Part shown: positions 35,690-47,104 of the stretch, one piece after another
Numbering within the stretch: the stretch's first letter is position 1
Layout: every line of letters begins with the position of its first letter
Origin: Calamus simplicifolius
Taxonomy: Eukaryota > Streptophyta > Magnoliopsida > Arecales > Arecaceae
Direction of reading: 5' to 3'
DNA length: 64,000 nt
NCBI GenBank assembly: GCA_900491605.1
Contig: UESW01005073.1
Coordinates: forward strand, 371,637 to 435,636
The notes under the pieces: model-generated
The model's database searches: none
Told to the model about the DNA's origin: nothing
What the model saw: the letters and a program-made list of their open reading frames with translations, nothing else
Made by a program: the position numbers and the translations under genes

Positions 35690-36513
35690 ACTCAAAAGAA
35701 CTCCCCTTATTGATAAGGAGAAGGCTCACTCCACTAGAGAGACGATTAGTTTAAAAACGTCTCCTCAAGAGAAAGAAAGAACCAATCTTAGGCCCTCTCA
35801 GTGGAACTCTTCTCATCAAGAAAAGAAAGTTCATTGACTCCACTAACTGATCTGCTTGAAAGAACTATCTTTAAGAAAAAGAGATAACCAGTTTTCATCA
35901 TCAAGCTATTTGGAAGAACTCTTCTCGCTGAGAAAGAAAAGCTTATTGTTTACACCAAAAGTCTAACCCACCTAAAAGAACTATCTTCAAGGGGAAAAGA
36001 GAGCCAACCCTCATCATTAGGTCATTCAGAAGAACTTTTCTTGCTAAGAAAAAGAAAGCTTCTCCATTTCTCCTAAGAGCTAAACTACCTCAAACTTTTC
36101 TCGATGGAAAGAGAGGATCGATCCCATTATCAGGCAGCTTGGAAGAATTTCCTTGCCCAAAAAGAGAAAGCCCATCTGTTCTACCAAAGAACAGATCCCT
36201 TGAAAGAATCTTGTCAAGAGAAAGAGAGAGCTGGTCTCTATCATCATGTTGCTCGAAAAAACTCTTTTGTTGGGAAGAAGGCCCATCCACTACACCGAAG
36301 AGATAGAAGAAAGAAAGAGGTGTTCCATCCTATTGACCATACTTCAGCCAACTTAGGATAGAAGGTTGTCCAGCAATAGTTGCCTACAAAATCTACACCA
36401 AAGTATTAAAACACCTCGGTGTTGGAATACCAGAAGGCCAAAGCACTAGAGTTCGGGCGAACTTGCACAGGTTCCAAAGGTCCCAACAAACTTCGAGGAG
36501 TGAGAAGACCATT
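35690..36513. repeat. Diverged tandem units of about 65/130 bp
   Basis: Units repeat a pattern of GAAGAACTCTTCTC, GAGAAAGAAA and then CCCAT or CATCATCA. Four to five diverged pairs can be followed to about 36320. Similar wording resumes at 42060-42300, right of the Mutator element. Confidence 0.55.
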
Positions 36514-36523
36514 ATACGAAAGA
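36514..36523. repeat. Target-site duplication of the Mutator element, left
   Basis: ATACGAAAGA, identical to 41704-41713. Confidence 0.95.
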
Positions 36524-36882
36524 GAGTCGTTTTTATAACCGATGCATTTTTGCATCGGTTTGACAGTCAACGGATGGATTCCAAAAATATTGCAGGAAGG
36601 TGTTAAAAGAAAAAATATCATTTTAAATAGTATTTTTCTGGTGCCATTTCATCTCCTGAAGCTCGGCCAAGTCAGCCAAGGAGCTGAGATGGAAAGCTAT
36701 GAAATCGCCACATGATGTGGCGATTTCATAATAAGTGAAATCGCCACACGGTGTGGCGATTTCACTATTCTGAAATCGCCACACTATGTGGCGATTTCAT
36801 ATCAAGTGAAATTACCACACCGTGTGGTGATTTCATAATATGTGAAATCACCACATCATGTGGCATTTTTCTCAGGGTTTTA
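36524..36882. repeat. MULE left terminal inverted repeat
   Basis: It matches the reverse complement of 41423-41703 over its length but carries five copies of a palindromic GAAATCGCCACA...TGTGGCGATTTC unit where the right end has three. Confidence 0.92.
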
Positions 36883-37330
36883 ACCCCAGCTGCCCGATTC
36901 TCTTCTCTTCTTCTTCTTCTTCCTCCTCCCAGGCGTCCGTCTGTTTTCATCTCCTGCTCGGTGGCAACCATTCCTCCTCTTTCCCGGCAAGCTCCCACTT
37001 CTTCCTCCTCTTACCTCTCATCGCCCTCGCCTTTCCGGTCGTTAACTGCAGTGAGTATTTAAAATATTTTTGATAACCACAAATACCATGCCCTAAATAT
37101 CTTTGCATCATATTCGTTTATTCGTTTAATGTGCTAGCTATTAAAGTAAATGCAACTAGTTATTCAGATGCTAATTTTATTGATCATATAGATAATTAAA
37201 TAATAATATTTGGACATTTAAGTTTTCCTTTTGATGGCACCATCATATCTTGGTTTGGCAAGAAAATAGATTACATTTATAGGCGTATACACAAGAGGCT
37301 TGATAAATTTATTATCACCCTTTTTTTTAG

Positions 37331-39620
37331 ATGGAAACTGTACGTGTTCTGCTATATTATGATGGATCAATTGAACATGGCGGCTAAGAAGGGATACATT
37401 ATAATCAACCTCCCCGTAAATGTTTGAAATTGAGCACGGGAACATACTTTGCTGAGTTAGTTGATCAAGTACATACAGTTCTAACAATTCTAGTACAGAG
37501 ATATATCATCAGATTGATGTGGAGATCTCCGATATTGAATCAAAATATGTGCTTCTTTCAATTGAGGACGATGACGATGTGGAGCACATGTTGACATTTC
37601 CCTCGAAGTATCCTGAATATCGGTGTATTGAAGTCTATGTTTTAAGAGATGATGTTGCAGAGCCATATAGTGTTGGTCATATAGAGAATGTTTATAACAA
37701 TTCTCCTATAGCCCAGCAGCAGGAACAAGTTAGGACTCCTGTGGATTTTCCAATGATTGAGGAATTTATGCCAGCAGTGCAGAGTGATGATATGGTAAAC
37801 AATCAGTGTAATATTGATAGTCGGGGAATGAAGTCAGACGAGAGTGCAGATGATGACTATTGGCCTGAATATGATAACTCAGATGAAGAGTCAAATAAAG
37901 ATGAAGAGTCATATGGAGATGATATAGTTCATGAGACGGGCTTTAGTTCCATTCCTATATATAGTCATCCAGAACATATTCCAACCCAGGTACATGATCA
38001 CCAAGCCTTTGTAGATGAACAAGTTCCAGAATTTTATGATGAGTTGAATTTGCATGATGGTGGATGTGTTAGTACTCCGAGAGAGTTACCCTTCAACTCT
38101 CAATTTTGGGATCCATCAATTACTGAGTTTGCTAAAGGATTATTATTTAATACTAAAGATGAACTAAAGAGAGCATGTGACATGTATCACATCAAGAAGC
38201 ATCGCACATATAATGTGGTGGAGTCGAAAAAACTATTCTGGTCTGTGAGATGTGCCTCTTCAAGTACTACCCAACGGTGTCCGTGGAGGTTGCGTGCTAC
38301 CAAGTTGAAGAAGCATGGATTTTTTGAGATCACAAGGTATGAAGGACCGCACTCTTGTTTATTCAGTAATTTAACTCGGGATAACAAACATATTACTTCT
38401 CGAGTTATTAGCTATGCTATTCGACACATTGTGGAGAAAGATCCAAGTGTGAATATTGAAGCTATTATAGCAACCATTGCAGAACAATTTCACTATACAG
38501 TGTCATATTCGAAAGCCTGGCGTGGAAAGCAGAGGGCATTTATTGATATATTTGGTGAATGGGAACCATCATATGCAAAGCTTCCTAAATACATGCTTGC
38601 ACTGCAGAATGCTAACCCTGGAACAGTTGTATGTTGGGATTTCTACAGTGAAGCAAGTTCATCTGAACGTGTCCTGCATTATGTATTCTAGGCATTTCAA
38701 CCATCTGTTGAGGGGTTTCGGTATTGTCGCCTGGTGATTTCTATTGATGGAACACATCTTTATGGAAAGTACTAGGGGAAGATGCTGATTGCGACAGGCA
38801 CTGATGCTGATAATAGGATATTTCCACTGGCCTATGCAATTGTTGATGAAGAGTGTACAGCTAGCTGGAGCTGGTTTTTGCTGAGGCTTAGGAGGCATGT
38901 TGTAAAAGATAGAAATGACATTTGTCTTATATCTGACCGACATCCAGGTATACTGAGTGCCATAGCTGATAATCTAATTGGATGGGCTCCACCAAGAGCT
39001 TATCATCGATATTGTTTGAGACATCTTGTAGTAATTTTAACTCGAGATTCTCAAATGTTCAGTTGAAAAGAGCAGTCTGGAAAGCAGGGAGCGAACATCA
39101 GCTTCGGAAGTTTAACTTTCTAATGGAAAGGATTAAAACAATCAATGCAGAAGCTTGGTCTTGGTATCGGAGTTAGAGCCGGAGAAGTGGACATTGGTAC
39201 ATGATGGGGGCTTTCGCTACGGAACATTGACAACCAATCTCTCGGAGGTTTTTAATTGCGTGTTGAGGGGAGCTAGAAATGTGCCAATTACTGCATGTGT
39301 ACAGATAACATTTCGTCATCTCGTTAAATACTTCAACACCAGACGCGCAGAAGCCTTAAGGTATGTACAAGAGAACCCTAACAACCTTTCACTCCTCAGA
39401 TTTCGATTAAGGTTGCTGAAGGTCAGGCCAAAGCTAATGAGCATAGAGTAACTAGATACAACATGCAAAGAGCTACTTATGAGGTCGTGACTAGGAGGTT
39501 CAGTGAAGCTCTCAGGGGTGGAGGCAATGTTCAGACTGTTTCTCTTAGTGACCGTAATTGTTCATGTGGGAAGTGGACACTATATAAATATCCATGTAGC
39601 ACGACACAGTGCTCTATATA
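37331..39620 (+). pseudogene. MuDR-family transposase, broken
   Basis: The transposase would cut and move the element. A probable start at 37331 (METVRVLLYYDGS) begins a PB1-like N-terminus, then an acidic stretch, then the MuDR DNA-binding domain (FNTKDELKRACDMYHIKKHR, CPWRLRATKLKKHG, GPHSC; 38140-38360). The MULE DDE core follows with D in VISIDGTHLYGKY (about 38735), D in ICLISDRHPGIL (about 38930) and E in TNLSEVFNCVLRGARN (about 39235). A SWIM zinc finger starts CSCGKWTLYKYPCS at 39559 and loses its His. In-frame TAG codons lie at 38689 and 38773; -1 shifts lie near 37480, 39020, 39150 and 39400. Confidence 0.9.
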
Positions 39621-40403
39621 AACCAGCCAGCGTTGCCGAACCCCAGCTAAGAGCGGCAAATGCAAGTCTTCTAGAATGGCACATACATCAACTTAACTAA
39701 ATTACCAGAGGTACCTGGAAGAATAACTCCACCAATGATTCGAAGAAGTTGTCCCCTCACGAACTGCTGGATAACCTCATCATCCACATCTTCGTCCAAG
39801 TGAAGGTCGCGATAGAATTGATCGAAGAATGCCAATCGAAAACGATCTTTTGAAAATGCTTCGACAGGAGGCTCAACACCAAATAGCCTCCCAAATATAG
39901 CCTACCACTCCGGAATAGTATGACGCGGATCTAACCCAGTAACAGCAGAACCATCAATCCGAAGGCTACTCAAAATACTCACATCCTGTAGTGTAATGGT
40001 CGCCTCACCAAAAGGTAGATGGAATGTGTGGGTCTCTTGACGCCATCTCTCTACTAGTGCAGAAATAAGGCCAACATCCAGTCAAATCTGGCCAATCATA
40101 TATATGCCAAACATGCCGACATGATCTAAATAATACTGTACTCGTGGGTGCGACATTCCCGATGTTTCTCTCTATATACGTGCATCATGACGACGACATC
40201 TAAGAACCGGTAACTCCTGATAAAAAATAAATTAAATGATACATTCGCATTAACATAAACAAATGTAAATTATTTAAGGACTGTCGATCAATAATACATA
40301 CCTCGCCCTGAAATATATTGGTTGATCTATGCATCTCTTGCAAAGTAAGAACAGTAGGATCACGAGGCCCTGAATCTAAGACATTATGAGCCATGTCTGA
40401 CAT
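39575..40403 (-). pseudogene. Plant mobile domain (PMD, MAIN-like) gene inside the MULE
   Basis: PMD proteins are plant nuclear proteins related to MAIN/MAIL1, also found inside transposons. Exon A (40403-40302) reads GPRDPTVLTLQEMHRSTNIF. An 85-bp intron follows (40301-40217, GTATG...ATCAG). Exon B (from 40216) reads ELPVLRCRRHDARI, then FHLPFGEATITLQDVSIL, RGQLLRIIGGVILPGTSGN and SWGSATLAGLYRALCRAT. The gene converges on the transposase, and its end overlaps the truncated SWIM finger. In-frame stops occur in exon B at three or more places. Confidence 0.85.
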
Positions 40404-41422
40404 TACAAGTTAAAAGAATTATTAGCTAAGGGTATATCTCATTGTATCAATGTGTTTATAAAACACTTCTACATTAATACCCTTGTGCACCCCTAAATAT
40501 AATTTAATTAGCAGAAGGCAAACAACTTAACATCTATAATCTAAATATCATAATTAGATACTATAGTACAAGCAATATAAATATAATCTAATTTCTTGTA
40601 AGACCAACAAATGATCAAACTTGGAATCTCCTTATCAAACTTAAAACAGATATGAAAGAAAGATTAATGCTATGTGAAAATATTAATAAGCCCATGCAAT
40701 ATGTTGATTTGAAAGACATGGGGCGTTGACCTGCGTACAATCGCAGGCAGATGAGTCAAACATTTCAGACCCAAAAAAATGCGGCCCCACTCGTCCACAT
40801 CGAGCGACGGACGATTCAACCATCACATCCAAATGAGGGGAGTCAGGCACAAATGTCGTCGCGATGTTTTTCTAGACAACAAAACCGTAAACTTAACGGC
40901 TTGTGTGCATCCTTTGGAAATAATGAAATATTCCTTCCCATCTTTATTTTTTAGTTTTTAATTTTTTTTTAAAAAAGGAAATACCAAACTCCGTGCCTCC
41001 CACCAGCGGAAAGATCCCATCCACGCTACTTTTTTTACTCCACTTGCCTCCCAAACCTACTAATCCTCCTCTCTGCTCCTCCTTTAAGTTCTTATGATTT
41101 TAAAACACTAAGATGACTAAATCGGTTGTAAAAGTACTTGTAATCACGTTAGAAAAGCTCAAGGCAAAACAGAACTTACTTGTAATGTACCGGAAGGCGA
41201 TGGCAGCGAGAGAGAAGAGGAGGAAGAAGGGGGATGATGCAATAAAGCTCTGCTTGCCGCCGACCAGGTTTCGGACGATCGATTGGAACGCCGGGGAGAA
41301 ACAATGCTTGGGAACGCTCGATCGAAACTCGATTGGAACGGGTTTGAGAGAAGCGTGGAGAGGATGAAAATTTTTCTTCCATCGAGCACTGGCACCGATC
41401 GGGCTCTGCTGTGTAATAAGGG
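40404..41422. other. MULE right internal region, no clear gene
   Basis: AT-rich sequence, probably the promoter side of the minus-strand PMD gene, then a GC-richer part (41180-41400). The left inner side (36890-37060) is a similar Ser/Leu-coding, pyrimidine-rich stretch, which may be a transposase leader. Confidence 0.45.
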
Positions 41423-41703
41423 GCTGAGAAAAATGCCACATGGTGTGGCAATTTCAGAATAGTGAAATTGCCACACCGTGTGGCGATTTCACTTATTGTG
41501 AAATCGCCACACCATGTGGCGATTTCATGGCTTTCCATGTCAGCTCCATGGCTGACTTGGCCGAGCTCCAGGAGATGAAATGGCACCGGGAAAATGCCAT
41601 TTCAAATGGCGTTTTCCCCTTTAACACCTTCCCTGCAATATCTTTGAAACCCATCCTTTAACTGTCAAACCGGTGCAAAATGCACCGGTTATAAAAACGA
41701 CTC
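41423..41703. repeat. MULE right terminal inverted repeat
   Basis: Reverse complement of the left terminus, with three palindromic units. Confidence 0.92.
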
Positions 41704-41713
41704 ATACGAAAGA
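41704..41713. repeat. Target-site duplication of the Mutator element, right
   Basis: ATACGAAAGA, identical to 36514-36523. Confidence 0.95.
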
Positions 41714-42415
41714 CATGGTACTTATTTTACTAATTTCAAAGAGTTTTAAAAATATAAAAATAAAGAGATTACATGAAAAGAAAGGCCAAGAAGGCCTAAG
41801 AAGAGTTAGTGTTGGGGACATCCTTAGAACATTGGCATTTAGGTGCCTGGCTGAGTACCTTAAAAACATATCCTTAGCTCGACCAAACAGCTCAAGCCAA
41901 CCTATCAGATATTGATCTCTCAACTTGGCTGGACAGCATGCTGGCCCTCCAACTCAGTGAATTGACCATACTTAACTTAAGAAAAGCTTTACTTGATTTG
42001 GTCCACTTCAAAAGCTTTCTGGCTGAGGTCCCCATTGTTCACCTTAGATAGAAATTGATCTACACCAAACAAGTAGAGAGAGAGAGAGAGCCGGCAACTT
42101 TGAAAAACTCACTTATAAAGAAAATAGAGAGCTCACAACTTAGAAGAACTCTTCGTAAAATAATGAGAAGCCAATAAGGTTAACAACTCAAGGTTCTTGA
42201 AGAAAGCACATAATCTCTTAACATCCTTTATTGAAGGCCAAGAGAAACTCGTAAGCTTGAAAGAGTTTACCTTGGCCAAAAGGAGCCCACATGCTTTGAA
42301 CAAATCAATGCTCAAAGGCTATCAACTACTCTTTCACCCAAGCTGCCACTTTAGACTCAAAAGTAGGGGATAACTCATGAGATAGAATTCTTTAGCCTCT
42401 AAATGAAAGTTATAT
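41714..42415. other. Rest of the old host element, right of the MULE
   Basis: No gene is seen. Parts resemble the diverged tandem filler at 35.7-36.3 kb. The last bases (AGAATTCTTTAGCC at about 42386) match the left LTR, so the right LTR begins here. Confidence 0.5.
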
Positions 42416-42920
42416 CACTACAAGAAAAATTTGTTTTAGCGACGTCAAAATGCATCGCTAATGCGTCGCTAGATTTAGCGATGCATTAGCGATGCATTTT
42501 GACCGTCGCTGTAAATTTCATCGCAAATAGCAATCCATCGCAATTTCGTCGTTAAATAGCGATGCCTAGCGATGCAATAAAATACGTCACTATTTGTGAC
42601 AAAACATAAGTCGTCGCAAGTTAGCGATGCATTAGCGACTTTAAATTGCGTCTCATTATTGCGACTAATTGCATCGCAGAATTGCGATGCAATTTGCATC
42701 GCAATATTGCGACGCATTTTTGCGTCGCAAAATTGCGACGCATTTAAATGCATCACAATTTTATTAATTTTATTTAGTAATTATTATAGTGATAATTTTA
42801 TAATATTAATTTTTTATAAAATAATATTAATATTTATAATATTAATATTATTTAGTAATTATTATAGTGTATTATATTTAATATTATATAGTGATAATTT
42901 TATATTGATATTTGTAATCT

Positions 42921-43148
42921 ATGCCGCTCGTTTCGCTGGAGCTCCAGGGTGATGTGGCTGGCCGCGATGTTACATGTCTGCTTCCTTCGGGAACCTTCCG
43001 TGGATGGTGCTACTGCCCCTTTCTCCCCTTCGCCGCCCTCGGTGGCGCTTTGATCTCTTGTCATGGGTTACCTTCCTGGTGGCCGATCGGGGGGTCGGTC
43101 TCGACCTTGTGCCGCTCCCGTCTACCTCCGAAATCCAGAGACGCGTAG
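42921..43148. other. GC-rich captured segment of unknown origin
   Basis: This 230-bp block differs sharply in composition from the AT-rich flank (42760-42915) and directly precedes the rDNA fragment. One frame reads SWVTFLVADRGVGLDLVPLP, which looks like coding sequence, but I do not recognise the family with confidence. Confidence 0.4.
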
Positions 43149-43520
43149 GGGCCTACCATGGTGGTGACGGGTGATAGAGAATTAGGGTTCGATTCAGGAG
43201 AGGATGCTTGAGAAACGGCTACCATAACTAAGTAAGGCAGCAGGGGCGCAAATTATCCAATCCTGACACGGGGAGGTAGTGACAATAAATAACAATACCG
43301 GCCAGCTCTTCGAGTTTGGTAATTGGATTGAGTACAATCTAGTACAATCTAAATCCCTTAACAAAGATCCATTGTAGGGCAAGTCTGGTGCCAGCAGCCG
43401 AGGTAATTCCAGCTCCAATAGTGTATATTAGAGTTGTTGCAGTTAAAAAGCTCGTAGTTGGATATTGGGTTTTTTTTTGGCCGGTCAGCCCTATTGAACA
43501 GTGTGCACTGATGGTGCCAC
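43149..43520 (+). pseudogene. 18S ribosomal RNA gene fragment
   Basis: The sequence follows plant 18S rRNA from GGGGCCTACCATGGTGGTGA through GAATTAGGGTTCGATTC, CAATCCTGACACGGGGAGGT, GTCTGGTGCCAGCAGCC and GTTAAAAAGCTCGTAGTTGG, that is roughly positions 330-640 of the gene, and fades out in the V4 region. It has substitutions in conserved sites and a 12-bp internal duplication (AGTACAATCT region at 43329-43352), so it is a non-functional copy. Confidence 0.92.
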
Positions 43521-43605
43521 AGTGTACCCGGGTGGCCAACTACAAGGTCCTACCCGGGACCGATGCTGCCTTCAGTCCGATCCATGCCTTTGTGCCGAAA
43601 ATGCA

Positions 43606-43840
43606 GCCTAAACCCTAAAAACCCTAAACCAACTATAACCCCTAAAACCCTAAAACCCAAAACCCTAATCCTAAAACCCCTAATTAAACCACCCTAAAAT
43701 CCTAAAACCCTAAAACTCCTGGAACCGTAAAACCATAAAACCCTAAAAAAACCCTAAACCCTAAACCCCTAATATAAACCCCTGAAACCTTAATCCCTTA
43801 AACCCTGAACCCCTGAACCCTTAAACCCTAAAACACTAGT
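43606..43840. repeat. Degenerate telomere-like (CCCTAAA)n array
   Basis: About 230 bp consisting of CCCTAAA, CCCCTAAA, CCCTAAAA and CCCTGAA variants, the C-rich strand of the plant telomere repeat, inside the CACTA element right of the rDNA fragment. Confidence 0.85.
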
Positions 43841-44192
43841 GACACACGCTAATGCATCCTAGCGACAATTAAAATCGTCGCTAAACAGTGACGTATTAAA
43901 ATGCGTCATTATTTAGGACACATTTTGCGTCGCTAAATAGTGATGCATCAAAGTGCGTCGCTAAATAGTGACGTATTGCAGTAGCGATGCATTAAATGCA
44001 TCGCAAAAAAAATATTTTTTTAATATTAATTTTATAAATTAGTTATTATAGTGTATAATAATTAATATTATATAGTGATATTTCTTAAAGTGGTCAGGTT
44101 TTCCTCCACTTTTTTGTAACAAGAAGAAAGATTATGAAGAATCATTAAGCATTTCACTTCCTTCCTTCTCCCCTTCAAGTCTCTTCCTTCTC

Positions 44193-44290
44193 CCCTAAAC
44201 CCCTGAAACCCTTAAACCCTGAACCCCTGAAACCCTTAAACCCTGAACCCTTAGACCTTGAACCACTGAATTCCTGAACCCTTAAAAATC
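44193..44290. repeat. Second telomere-like array
   Basis: CCCCTGAAACCCTTAAACCC-type repeats, more diverged than the first array and including a perfect short tandem duplication. Confidence 0.7.
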
Positions 44291-44761
44291 CTATTTAGCG
44301 ACACATGCTAATGCGTCGCTAATTCGTCGCTAAATAGCGAGCGTTGCTATTTAGTGATGCATTTTTGCGTTGCTAAACAGTGACGCATTTAGGGCGTCAT
44401 TATTTAGCAATGCATTTTATTGCGTCGCTATTTAGCGACGCATTAAAATGCATCGCAATTTAGTGACGCAATTTGCGTCGCTATTTAGCGACGCATTAAG
44501 ATGTATCACTATTTAGCGACACATTAAAATGCGTCGCTATTTAGGAACGCATTTTAATGCATCGCTAAACAGTGACGCCCTAAATGCGTTGCTCTTTAGC
44601 AACAAAATTTTTTGGAGTCGCTATTTAATGACTGATAATGTGCGTTGTTAAATTGTATCGCAGATATGATGGGTCGCAATTGCATCGTAATTCTGTCGTT
44701 ATTTTGTAATAAATATTTGCACCGCTAAATTATGTTACTATTTTATAAATTTTTTATAGTA
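44290..44761. repeat. CACTA right subterminal repeat zone
   Basis: Many copies of TTTAGCGACGCATTAAAATG and its inverse lie here, as in the left zone 42437-42760. Confidence 0.8.
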
Positions 44762-45046
44762 TATATATGGCAGCTTAAACTGCGTCAGCATCATTAACAG
44801 TACGATCAATAGGATAATTGATAGTACGATTCAAAAGCATACTAAATAAGTCGGCAAGGGGCGTACATCTAATAATATTTGTATATTTTATAAATTAGAT
44901 GCCTACTTCCGCATAAGAGAGTGCAACCCATGGTTCTTTGTGCAATCAATCACATGCAGTAAGGTGAGCTCATCATGACAAGATACTTGATTGATAGTTT
45001 TCAAGCAATATATGTTACACTATTATTAGATATAGAACCTATCTAT

Positions 45047-45059
45047 AAAAGAAAGGTTC
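45047..45059. repeat. L1 target-site duplication, left
   Basis: AAAAGAAAGGTTC, identical to 51279-51291. The old LTR at 34394-34420 shows the uninterrupted site. Confidence 0.9.
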
Positions 45060-45237
45060 AACTTTCCCAAAAGAATAAAGGAAGGTAAAGGATCGTGCGC
45101 GTCTTCTATCTGGTTTCTCTGTTTGAAGTGCTTTTAGATTCGTGTTGGAATCTTCTTCTTCTCTGATCTCCGGCGTGCTCCCGTGTGCCCATCTGTGCTT
45201 TCTCTGGGTTCGTTCTTTCCTGCTCCCCCTTCCATCT

Positions 45238-47084
45238 ATGGCGTCTGATGGGGTAGCCGGAGGAGGGTCTGCTGGGAGGAAGGGGATGTCGTCCGGGTTC
45301 TCCTGGGTTTCGTCGGCACCATCTCCGGCGGTGGTGGCGAGGCTGGAGGCCTCCTTTCCAGATGTTGTTGGGTTCCCAGCGTCGAAATTGAAGGCTGAGA
45401 TTGTTGAATGGCAGTCTAGGGCTGTTCTTGTTCGATCCTATCAGCGGTGGGTTCCGGCGGAAGCTTTCCTCCGAGAGTTCCGGCGCGCCGGTGTTCAGGC
45501 GGTCATCGTCCCTATCAGCTTGGCATTTAGATGCCATATTTTCCGGTTCGAAGATCCGGATGCTTGCTCCCTGGTGCTAAATCGGCCATGGACTATCAAT
45601 GGGCAAGTCATCGGGACGGAACCATGGACGCCGGAATTCATCCCGTCGGAGGAATCCATCCCTTCGGCTCTGGTGTGGGTGAGATTACCTAACTTGCCGA
45701 TGGAATTCTGGAAGGAGGAGTTCCTCAGGGCGACTGTGGAGACAGCAGGGCAATTTATATGTGCGGATGCTCCCACAGTGGCGAAGAACAGATGAGGCTT
45801 CGCTAGGGTTTGTATTCGGATTGATCTCCGTTGTCCTCTCCGGCCGGGGACGCGCATTCAGGGAATCCATCAAATCTTCTGGCAATAGTTCGCATATGAG
45901 AGTCTGGAGGGGATCTGTCCTCTCTGTGGCTCGATTCATTTGAGTGGCCCTTGCTCCTTGACGTCTGGGAACGGGGAAGAGGCTGCTGCGTCCCTTTCGA
46001 TCTATGGCCCTTGGATAGCTGCTATTCGTCAACGGAAGTCTGCTGTTGATTCCCAGCAGGAGGAGAAGAGGAAGCCAATCTTGACGGCTCAGGGGGCTTC
46101 CAATGGCTCTGTTCCTGCTCAGCATTACCCTGGGGGGCGCCGTTCGGGTGTTGAAGATGCATAGGGATGGAATTCTCCAGTGAAGATTGCTCGTAGGAGA
46201 GCCCATTCTTCTTCCAAGATTGTAATGATCCCAGATTCAGCTCCAGTGACTGCAGTGTGTGAGATGAAGCTAGGATGTTCAGGGAATAAGAGCGTGCCGG
46301 GAGGTGTCCAGCGTGCCGGGAACAAGGCCTCTGAGCAGGATTTTGAAATGGCTGAGCTGAATGGATCCCCTGGATTTAGCCTGATCGACCCCCTGGCCCC
46401 TCCTTCCTCTGAATGTTCAGCTTCAGGGTCTGTGCCGGGAGAGTCACCATGTGCCGGTTTTAAGGAATGTTCAGCTTCAGGGTCTGAAGTGCTTTGAAGG
46501 AGTCAGCTTCCTGTGCCAGATCAATTGAAGTTCAGAAGGTCTGCTTGAACTCAGCTAAGGAGGGGTCCCAAGTGAAGGCAAAGACTAATGTTTTGGTGTT
46601 AAAGAACCCCTTTGTCTCCCTCAGATCGAGTTTGGCCTCTGGTCCTTCTCAGGGCAGTCAGGATGCTTTCCCTGGTCCCCTCAAAAGGGCCAGACAAGTT
46701 GATTGCCCGGCGCCTAGGTCAATTTCTAAATCTGAGAAACGAAAGGGAAAAGGAAAGGCGGTTATTCCTAAAAGCTCTGGGGTAATAAGTGGATCTCCTG
46801 ATAGGATGACTTTGCCCCCCTGCTATAAGAAAGGAACCTTGGATGTTCATGAGGTTGCCTTCACATCTCTGAAAGCCTCTATATCTGACTCCCCTTCTAT
46901 CTCTCGGGTAAATGGGTCCCCTACTAAACAGTTGGCTGAAGATGCTCCAATGGAGTCAGTTCTGCAACCAGTATCCAATGATCCTGTCCTCAGTCAGATG
47001 GCGGATCAGGATCTCCAGTTGCTGTGTCCTGACTCGGGAGACCTTTCAGATTTGATTATGACGGGAGCCCAGGATGGGATTTGA
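45238..47084 (+). pseudogene. L1 ORF1 (DUF4283 and zinc knuckle)
   Basis: ORF1 proteins bind the LINE RNA. From ATG 45238 (MASDGVAGG) the frame carries the DUF4283 pattern (FRCHIFRFEDPDACSLVLN, RPWTINGQVIGTEPW, SALVWVRLPNLPMEFW). A zinc knuckle reads GICPLCGSIHLSGPC at about 45915-45960. In-frame stops at 45793 (TGA), 45886 (TAG) and 46162 (TAG) look like single base changes. One -1 shift lies near 46490, after which a Ser/Lys-rich tail runs to TGA at 47082. Confidence 0.85.
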
Positions 47085-47104
47085 TGATCCCTTGCTTTTT
47101 ATTA

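Larger units (their letters stand above)
36524..41703 (+). mobile_element. Mutator-like element (MULE) with transposase and PMD gene
   Basis: The element is bounded by a perfect 10-bp target duplication and by long inverted termini beginning GAGTCGTTTTTATAACC. Inside are a MuDR-type transposase on the plus strand and, convergent to it, a plant-mobile-domain gene on the minus strand. The transposase has two in-frame TAG codons, several -1 shifts and a broken SWIM end, so this copy is probably inactive. It sits in the internal region of the old gypsy-like element. Confidence 0.93.
42416..44761 (+). mobile_element. CACTA-type element with captured rDNA and telomere-like repeats
   Basis: The left end is CACTACAAGAAAAATTTG and the right end a decayed TTTTTTATAGTA; TAT lies on both sides, the 3-bp duplication expected. 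The left LTR of the host element gives the empty site (ATATGG) at the same place. Both subterminal zones are dense in direct and inverted copies of GCGACGCATTTTGCGTCGC-like words, typical of En/Spm-like elements. No transposase was found; the middle holds a GC-rich insert, an 18S rDNA piece and CCCTAAA-like arrays. Confidence 0.8.

Noticed and set aside
43149..43520. Functional ribosomal RNA gene
   Set aside because: Only about a fifth of 18S is present, with changes at conserved sites and an internal duplication.
43606..43840. True chromosome end
   Set aside because: The telomere-like repeats are degenerate, short and flanked on both sides by ordinary element sequence.
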